Made by a program: the position numbers and the translations under genes
Shown here: in pieces, positions 34,472-39,833 of the stretch
Layout of the letters: the number at the start of each line of letters is the position of its first letter
Numbering within the stretch: position 1 is the stretch's first letter
The notes under the pieces: model-generated
Told to the model about the DNA's origin: nothing
The model's database searches: none
Seen by the model: only the letters and a program-made list of their open reading frames with translations
Assembly: GCA_003221045.1 (NCBI GenBank)
Contig: QHUC01000118.1
Location: 1-39,833 of the forward strand
Origin: Gemmatimonadota bacterium
Lineage (GTDB): Bacteria; Gemmatimonadota; Gemmatimonadetes; Gemmatimonadales; GWC2-71-9
Length of the DNA stretch: 39,833 nucleotides
Direction of reading: 5' to 3'

Positions 34472-35235
34472 GCATGTCCTGTTGCTCGCCACTCGAGACT
34501 CGGCACTAGCCTGAGGAGATCCAGCGGATCCACTGTGATCTCTCCGTACGTTCCCCACCAGTGCAGATGCGGCCGTGTGACTCGTCCCGTTGCTCCCACG
34601 TGGCCGATCACCTGGCCGCGCTCGACCGTGTCGCCGGGCACGACGAAAACGCGACTGAGGTGAAAGTAGCCGGTGACAAGACCGGCCCCGTGATCGATGA
34701 GCACGGTCGTACCGCTGTAGTAGAGATCGGCCACCAGGGCCACGACGCCGCGGTTTGTTGCGTGGACCGGCGCACCCCACTGTCCCGCGAAGTCCACGCC
34801 ATAGTGCCGGCTTCGCACCGCCCCGTTGAAGATGCGAGGGATACCGAAGCCGCTGGTGATCACGCTCGTTCTCGGCCGCTCGAACGGCTCGTGCCACAGT
34901 CGCGGGGTCTCGTGCGCCCGCTCCCTGACACCGTCCACGAGCTCGCTTTCGAGGCGGATGCGCTCCTTCAACGAGTCGGGCGGCCGCGCGAACTCCGGAG
35001 CGACGCGCAGCCGCTCGCCCGGCAGGCGACGGCGCCGTACCGGGAGGGGGACGGTGGCCGTATCGACCACGCCATCCGCGTAGGACCGCACGACCCGCGC
35101 GACCGCGCTGTCGGACCCGAACGGCACGCCGCCGAGCGCGTGGAAGCCATCCGCCTCACGCTCGAAGTGCAGTGCCTGGCCCGCGAGTGTGCCCTGCACG
35201 TCCACGACGCTGTCCGAGCGGACGGCCAGGATCAC
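34441..35235 (-). CDS. Exported M23 family metallopeptidase (LytM-type)
   Basis: 264 residues from GTG 35235, the first ordinary start. The same frame stays open upstream to a CTG at 35334 and there encodes a convincing signal segment (LTISALALAAFLLGLG), so the true protein probably has 33 more residues. The M23 catalytic domain is at the C terminus: HYGVDFAGQWG with the first Zn ligands (HxxxD), and RPHLHWW with the HxH motif. Expected to cut peptidoglycan crosslinks. The last nine residues (TRRTDAQR) come from the hairpin arm. Follows the TPR lipoprotein gene directly; CTG 35334 would overlap its TGA. Confidence 0.9.
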   Translation of the reverse strand: MILAVRSDSVVDVQGTLAGQALHFEREADGFHALGGVPFGSDSAVARVVRSYADGVVDTATVPLPVRRRRLPGERLRVAPEFARPPDSLKERIRLESELVDGVRERAHETPRLWHEPFERPRTSVITSGFGIPRIFNGAVRSRHYGVDFAGQWGAPVHATNRGVVALVADLYYSGTTVLIDHGAGLVTGYFHLSRVFVVPGDTVERGQVIGHVGATGRVTRPHLHWWGTYGEITVDPLDLLRLVPSLEWRATGHAKTRRTDAQR

Positions 35236-35330
35236 GAGCGAGCCCTCGAGCGGCGCGTGGGGGCTCCAGGTGATCCCGGGCGGCCGCCCGAGACCGAGCA
35301 GGAAAGCGGCGAGTGCGAGCGCGGAGATGG

Positions 35331-36959
35331 TCAGAGTCGAACCAGGGCGCGACGCGCGGTCTCGACGGCCGGGCGGCCGCCGTCGCCCCCTTGCATCTGT
35401 GCCAGATACTCCGTGTACCGGGCCCGCGCGGTGGACCGATCGCCCGCGAGCTCCGCCGCCCGGGCGACGCCGAACAGGCTGCGCGATCGCCGGCGCTCGC
35501 GGCAGAGGGTGGACTCGTACGCCACCCGCGCCTCGCCGTAGCGACCCGCGGCGAGCAGGAGGTCGCCCTCGAGCTCGCGCGCCGGCAGGAGCTCCCCGGG
35601 CGTGACGGGATGTTTCTCGGTCACATCCTCCAGATCGGCCGCGGCCTTGGCCTCACGGAGCGCACCCGCGGTGTCGCCGGCGGCGAACAACGTCCACGCC
35701 GTCACCGCCTGCTTCTTGATGCCGACGATGCGCGACCAGTTGTAGCCGCTCTGTCCCGCGAGCGACGCCTCGATGGCGGCCAGCGCCGCGACCTCGGCAC
35801 GCGCTTGCGCGGTGTTCCCGCTCCGGGCCGCGCCGATGCCGCGCGCGAAGTGCGCCAGCGCCTCACCGATGTCGCCCTTCCCCGCCGCGCGGACGGGAAG
35901 GCGCGCGGCGGCGGCCCAGTCGCCGCGCTCGAGCGGTAGCCGCGCCTCCATCGCGACGCGGTTGTAGTTTGTGACCAGGGCGTCGCTCGTGAGCACGGTG
36001 GTGAGGGCCAGCCCCTCGTCTACGGTCCGACGCGCCGTCGAGTCCCGGCCCTCCTGCAGGTAGCCGTACACCATGTAATCGATCGCGTGGAATTGCTCGG
36101 GCGCGACGCCACCCAGGTTTTGCGTGCGCGCGTACGCGACGGCGGCAGCGAGCGAGCGCTGGTTCGCGGCGATCGTCTCGTCCCACAGGCCGAGCCGAAT
36201 GAAGATATGCGACGGCATGTGCTGGGCGTGGGGCGCCGACGGCGCGATTTCCGCGTAGCGACGCGCGGCGTCGAGCCCGAGGGGAGCGAGCTGCGGCGAG
36301 TCGTTGGCGTGAATGAGGTAGTGGGCGAGTCCCGGATGCTGGGGAAAACGACGGAAGAGCGGATTCAGGATCGCCGCGGCCTGTTTCTGCCGGACGAATG
36401 TCGTCTCGGTCGCGGACGCCGTAGCGACGAGGGACAGGGCGTAGTAGATCGCCACCTCGGGGTCGTCGGGGACATCACGGGAGAGACGCGCCAGCGTATC
36501 CGAGTACGCCTGGAGCCGCTTGGCGTTCGGAACGGATTCGTAATCGCGGTAGAGCGCGCCGACAGCGGCGATGAATCCCCGCTCCCGCACGGTCGGTGTC
36601 GGGATCGCCTGCGCGCGTATGGCCGCGGCGGCACCCTTACGCAGATGGTCGCCCGACGGACCGCCGACGAAGGGATTGCCCCATGCGTTCAGGGCCAGGC
36701 CCCAATAGGCCATGGCGCACGTGGTATCCGCCACCGCCACGGCCTTGAATGCGCGGGCGCCCTCTTCCCACCAGAAGGAATGCAGCAGCGCCATCGCGCG
36801 CTCGAAGCGCGCCTGCGCTTCGGGATTGCAGGAGACGGGGAACATGACGTGCCCGAGGGTCTCCTGCTGGTGATCGTGGTCGTCCTGAGCGGGGAGCCGA
36901 CTGGCGCAGGCGGCGCCGACGAGCGCGGTCACCAGGAGAAGACGGGTCGTGTGCGGCAT
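35331..36959 (-). CDS. TPR-repeat putative lipoprotein
   Basis: 542 residues. Signal peptide LLLVTALVGAAC with Cys18 as lipobox. A conserved N-terminal part (GHVMFPVSCNPEAQARFERAMALLHSFWWEEGARAF, AYWGLALNAWGNPF) precedes helical TPR-like repeats; a His-rich stretch PHAQHMPSHIFIRLG is notable and could bind metal. Full-length compared with similar proteins of about 540-600 residues. Envelope-anchored protein of unknown function, probably cotranscribed with the M23 peptidase and possibly recruiting it to the cell wall (inference). Confidence 0.82.
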   Translation of the reverse strand: MPHTTRLLLVTALVGAACASRLPAQDDHDHQQETLGHVMFPVSCNPEAQARFERAMALLHSFWWEEGARAFKAVAVADTTCAMAYWGLALNAWGNPFVGGPSGDHLRKGAAAAIRAQAIPTPTVRERGFIAAVGALYRDYESVPNAKRLQAYSDTLARLSRDVPDDPEVAIYYALSLVATASATETTFVRQKQAAAILNPLFRRFPQHPGLAHYLIHANDSPQLAPLGLDAARRYAEIAPSAPHAQHMPSHIFIRLGLWDETIAANQRSLAAAVAYARTQNLGGVAPEQFHAIDYMVYGYLQEGRDSTARRTVDEGLALTTVLTSDALVTNYNRVAMEARLPLERGDWAAAARLPVRAAGKGDIGEALAHFARGIGAARSGNTAQARAEVAALAAIEASLAGQSGYNWSRIVGIKKQAVTAWTLFAAGDTAGALREAKAAADLEDVTEKHPVTPGELLPARELEGDLLLAAGRYGEARVAYESTLCRERRRSRSLFGVARAAELAGDRSTARARYTEYLAQMQGGDGGRPAVETARRALVRL

Positions 36960-37036
36960 GGCAGGCTCCGGCCGGGATCCTACTAATTTGGGTCGCCGGG
37001 GTTTTCTTGCCCAGTGGGCGCGCTATCTTGCGTTTC

Positions 37037-39298
37037 ATGCGGCTGTCGCTGCGGTTCATCATCCCGCTATTTCTCGCGCTCGGTGCCATCGCGTACGCGG
37101 TGGTCCCGCTCGTCGACAAGCTGACCTTGCAATGGTTCGAGCGGGATCTGGACAGCCGCGCCAGCCTGATCGCCAACACCGTCCAGGAACCGTTGCGGGA
37201 CGCGATCCGCGCCGGGACCCGCTCCCGTCTCGAGGGGTTCTTCACGCGGCTCACGCAGGACGAGCGCCTGTTCGCGGTGGGGTTCTGCCCCACGGGCGGG
37301 GGCGAGGCGGTCGCGACCCCGACGCTCCCGACCGAAATCACCTGCGCCACGCTGGAGCAGTACTCGGGTGACGCGGGGCACGTCTTGAAGAGCGCCGACG
37401 GCCCGCTGCTGGTATCGGTCCGCCCGGTCGTGCTGGCGGGCGCGCCGGCCGGGACGCTGGTGCTGGTGCACGACCTGAGCTTCGTGGCGCGCCGCAGCGC
37501 GGAGACCCGAAAGTACCTCTTCTATTTCTTCGTCGGCCTCGGCGCCACGGTCGCGCTGATCACCGTCGTCATCGCGCAATTGAGCTGGCGCGGCTGGGTG
37601 CAGGGCCTCAGCGCGCTGCTGCGCGGCGAGGGGTTGGTACGCCCGGACAAGCCCGACGCACCCGAGCTGCGCCCCATCGCCCGCGACCTGCGCGCGCTGA
37701 TCAGCGACCTCCAGGCCGAGCACGGCTCGCGCGACGACGAACAGCTGGCGTGGACGCCAGACACGTTGCGCGCGATCCTGCACGGCGAGCTGCGCGGCCA
37801 GGAAGTCATCGTCGTTTCAAACCGGGAGCCGTACATCCACGTGCGCGAGGGCGAAAACATCGCCGTCTGGCGGCCCGCGAGCGGCTTGGTCACGGCGCTG
37901 GAGCCGATCATGCGCGCCTGCTCGGGCACGTGGATCGCTCACGGCGGCGGCTCCGCCGACCGTGAGGTCGTGGACCGCCACGACCGGGTCGGCGTGCCAC
38001 CGGAGCACCCGCTGTATCAACTGCGGCGGGTGTGGCTGACGCCCAAGGAGGAGGCCGGCTACTACTACGGATTCGCGAACGAGGGCCTGTGGCCGCTCTG
38101 CCACATCGCTCACGTCCGCCCCACGTTCCGCAGCGCCGACTGGGAGCAATATGTCGCGGTGAACCACGCGTTCGCCGGCGCCGTCGTGGACGAGGCGACA
38201 TCCCCCGACCCGATTGTGCTGGTACACGACTACCACTTCGCGCTGGTCCCCCGGATGATTCAAGAGGCGCTCCCCGCCGCGACGATCATCGCGTTCTGGC
38301 ACATCCCTTGGCCCAACCCGGAGGCGTTCGGCATCTGCCCATGGCGGGAGGAGCTGCTCGACGGCATGCTGGGGTCCACCATCCTCGGGTTTCACACCCA
38401 GTTCCATTGCAACAACTTCGTCGACACCGTCGACCGCCTGCTGGAGGCGCGGGTCGACCGGGAGATGTTCACCGTTTCGTATCGGGGGAAGCTCACGGCG
38501 GTGAAGCGCTACCCCATTTCGATCGAATGGCCGCCGTCAGCCGAGTTGGTGGGGAAGCCGGTGGAGCAGTGCCGCGAAGATGTGCGGCGGCGCCACGACC
38601 TGCCTCCGGATCAAGCGATCGGTGTCGGCGTCGATCGCCTCGACTATACGAAGGGGATCGAGGAACGATTGCGAGCGGTCGAGCGCCTGCTGGAGACGCA
38701 CCCGGAATGGGCTGGCCGGTTCACGTTCATCCAGATCGCGGCTCCCACGCGCTCGAAAATCGAGGAGTATCAGGCCTACGAGGGGCGCGTACGCGCGATG
38801 GTGGCCCGTATCAACGACCGGTTCGCGTCCGCCCGGCGCCCGCCCATCGAGCTCAAGATCGCGCACCATCAGCCCGACGAGGTCTACGAATACTATCGGG
38901 CGGCCGAGGTGTGCATGGTCACGAGCCTTCACGATGGCATGAACCTCGTGGCCAAGGAGTTCATCTCGTCGCGCACGGATGAGCGCGGTGTACTGATCCT
39001 CAGCCGGTTCACGGGCGCCGCGCGCGAGCTGCCCGAAGCCTTGATTGTGAACCCATACGATACGGATGAGTGCGCGGCCGCACTCCATCTGGCGTTGTCG
39101 ATGCCCGCCGGGGAGCAGCGCGCCCGCATCCGGCTGATGCGGGGCCTGATTCAGGACTTCAACGTGTACCGCTGGGCGGGGCGCATGTTGATCGATGCCG
39201 CCGCCATGCGCCGTCGCGGCCGCCTGCTGGAGCGGGCCACCGCGCCGGAGGCGCGGCGCCGCCCGGTCGTCCGAACGGGTGCAGGCCACCGCCGATGA
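37037..39298 (+). CDS. otsA: Trehalose-6-phosphate synthase (GT20) with N-terminal membrane sensor module
   Basis: 753 residues from ATG 37037, about 270 longer than standard OtsA. N-terminal module: TM1 about 7-25, extracytoplasmic region about 26-158, TM2 about 160-182, a HAMP-like helix region about 185-230. The GT20 domain starts near 255 (EVIVVSNREPY) and has WHIPWPNPEAFG, VDRLDYTKGIEERL, SLHDGMNLVAKEF and EALIVNPYD. It should make trehalose-6-phosphate from UDP-glucose (or another NDP-glucose) and glucose-6-phosphate, at the inner membrane. The architecture suggests synthesis controlled by an outside signal. Followed by the phosphatase gene with an ATGA overlap. Confidence 0.92.
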   Translation: MRLSLRFIIPLFLALGAIAYAVVPLVDKLTLQWFERDLDSRASLIANTVQEPLRDAIRAGTRSRLEGFFTRLTQDERLFAVGFCPTGGGEAVATPTLPTEITCATLEQYSGDAGHVLKSADGPLLVSVRPVVLAGAPAGTLVLVHDLSFVARRSAETRKYLFYFFVGLGATVALITVVIAQLSWRGWVQGLSALLRGEGLVRPDKPDAPELRPIARDLRALISDLQAEHGSRDDEQLAWTPDTLRAILHGELRGQEVIVVSNREPYIHVREGENIAVWRPASGLVTALEPIMRACSGTWIAHGGGSADREVVDRHDRVGVPPEHPLYQLRRVWLTPKEEAGYYYGFANEGLWPLCHIAHVRPTFRSADWEQYVAVNHAFAGAVVDEATSPDPIVLVHDYHFALVPRMIQEALPAATIIAFWHIPWPNPEAFGICPWREELLDGMLGSTILGFHTQFHCNNFVDTVDRLLEARVDREMFTVSYRGKLTAVKRYPISIEWPPSAELVGKPVEQCREDVRRRHDLPPDQAIGVGVDRLDYTKGIEERLRAVERLLETHPEWAGRFTFIQIAAPTRSKIEEYQAYEGRVRAMVARINDRFASARRPPIELKIAHHQPDEVYEYYRAAEVCMVTSLHDGMNLVAKEFISSRTDERGVLILSRFTGAARELPEALIVNPYDTDECAAALHLALSMPAGEQRARIRLMRGLIQDFNVYRWAGRMLIDAAAMRRRGRLLERATAPEARRRPVVRTGAGHRR

Positions 39299-39833
39299 CC
39301 CGCGCGGCCGGCCCACTGCCGGCGCCACGCCTGGACTGGGCGTATTTCTTCGACATCGACGGCACGCTCGTCGATTTCACGGACGCGCCCCGCGCCGCCC
39401 GCCTCGACGGCGATCTCCGCGGGATCATCGAGCGGCTCCATGGAGCGACCGGCGGCGCCGTGGCGTTGATCAGCGGTCGCGCCATCGCCGACATCGATGT
39501 CCTGCTTTCCGGGACGCGCTTTCCCGCCGCCGGCCAGCACGGTACCGAGCGTCGCGACGCCTCCGGTACGGTCACGCACCACGCGCGCCCGTCGCCCGAG
39601 CTCGACCGCGCGCGCCTGACGCTCTCCAGAGCCGCGGCGGCGCATCACGGGCTCCTGCTGGAGGACAAGGGCCTGTCCCTGGCGGTGCACTATCGCCGGG
39701 CGCCCCGGCTGGGGGGCTACGCGCACCGCCTGGTTCGCTCGCTGCTCGCCGGGACCGGGGGGACCGGGGGGGGGACTCGATATGCGGTGCAAACCGGAAA
39801 GCGGGTGGTCGAGCTGAAGCCGGCCGGCCGGGA
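39295..39833 (+). CDS. otsB: Trehalose-phosphatase, 5' part (cut by window end)
   Basis: About 179 codons visible, no stop before the window ends. ATG 39295 overlaps the otsA stop (ATGA), indicating translational coupling. HAD-superfamily motif I is FFDIDGTLVDF, with nucleophile Asp and general acid Asp; motif II-like LISGR follows about 40 residues later, and AAGQHGTERR and LSLAVHYRRAP are typical of OtsB. It dephosphorylates trehalose-6-phosphate to trehalose. A Gly stretch (GTGGTGGG) is encoded by a G-rich repeat at 39751-39774. The C-terminal third lies outside. Confidence 0.93.
   Translation, partial: MTRAAGPLPAPRLDWAYFFDIDGTLVDFTDAPRAARLDGDLRGIIERLHGATGGAVALISGRAIADIDVLLSGTRFPAAGQHGTERRDASGTVTHHARPSPELDRARLTLSRAAAAHHGLLLEDKGLSLAVHYRRAPRLGGYAHRLVRSLLAGTGGTGGGTRYAVQTGKRVVELKPAGR
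39751..39774 (+). repeat. G-tract repeat (GGACC with G6 to G9) in otsB
   Basis: GGGACC-G6-ACC-G9, in frame as GTGGTGGG within otsB. Similar in kind to the C/G tracts at 9341, 20148 and 29803; here the run lengths are not multiples of a fixed unit, so single-base slippage would shift the frame. Confidence 0.75.

Overview
The window is a GC-rich (roughly two thirds G+C), gene-dense bacterial chromosome segment with about 40 genes on both strands and almost no gap above 200 bp. The mix of genes (ECF41 sigma factor, several DinB-fold proteins, many signal-peptide proteins, short ATGA/TGATG stop-start overlaps, G-tract microsatellites) suggests a soil- or sediment-type bacterium. My best guess is Gemmatimonadota or a similar phylum; this is inference from gene style, since no rRNA or other marker is present. 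No tRNA, rRNA, CRISPR array, prophage or IS transposase was seen.

Layout. 1-1.35 kb: an ArsR regulator, an AHSA1-type SRPBCC protein and a VOC protein in one tight operon, with a palindrome across the first start codon. 1.3-3.7 kb: a leftward DoxX / DUF4345 / carboxymuconolactone-decarboxylase-like operon divergent from an ECF41 sigma factor, with an ECF41-like promoter between them. 3.7-5.2 kb: DinB protein and AraC regulator. 5.3-7.8 kb: hydrolase, UBP-type zinc finger, DUF5996 and DsbA-like protein, tightly packed. 7.8-11.3 kb (leftward): DUF2214 membrane protein, a membrane diguanylate cyclase interrupted in frame by 41 consecutive G, and a TetA-like MFS exporter. 11.4-13.6 kb: a 747-residue coiled-coil protein. 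13.7-17.7 kb: pirin, a small conserved-looking hypothetical, a small XRE regulator behind a striking AT-rich promoter, DoxX and a secreted S15-type hydrolase. 17.7-22.1 kb (leftward): a Cys/His-rich lipoprotein of unknown function, DinB/YfiT protein, soluble histidine kinase and a secreted esterase-like/TPR-like protein. 22.2-25.7 kb: a pseudo-receiver/degenerate GGDEF protein, a ZU5-like lipoprotein and a TPR/HD-GYP phosphodiesterase in one overlapping operon, then DUF456. 25.9-29.8 kb: beta-propeller lipoprotein, OmpR-type two-component pair and exported MsrB. 29.8-33.3 kb: methyltransferase and MarR-GNAT fusion, divergent from a broken ABC exporter with a MarR-like operator between them. 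33.4-37 kb: AI-2E family transporter, a nested hairpin element, M23 peptidase and TPR lipoprotein. 37-39.8 kb: trehalose-6-phosphate synthase carrying an N-terminal membrane sensor module, then trehalose-phosphatase cut by the window end.

Themes. Regulation dominates: at least nine regulators or signalling enzymes, including two c-di-GMP-linked loci. Envelope and stress functions recur (exported MsrB, M23 peptidase, lipoproteins, trehalose synthesis). The most unusual items are the sensor-OtsA fusion, the Cys/His-rich lipoprotein, the 41-nt G tract in the diguanylate cyclase, the pseudo-receiver/HD-GYP operon, and the nested hairpin that also encodes the tail of the M23 peptidase.
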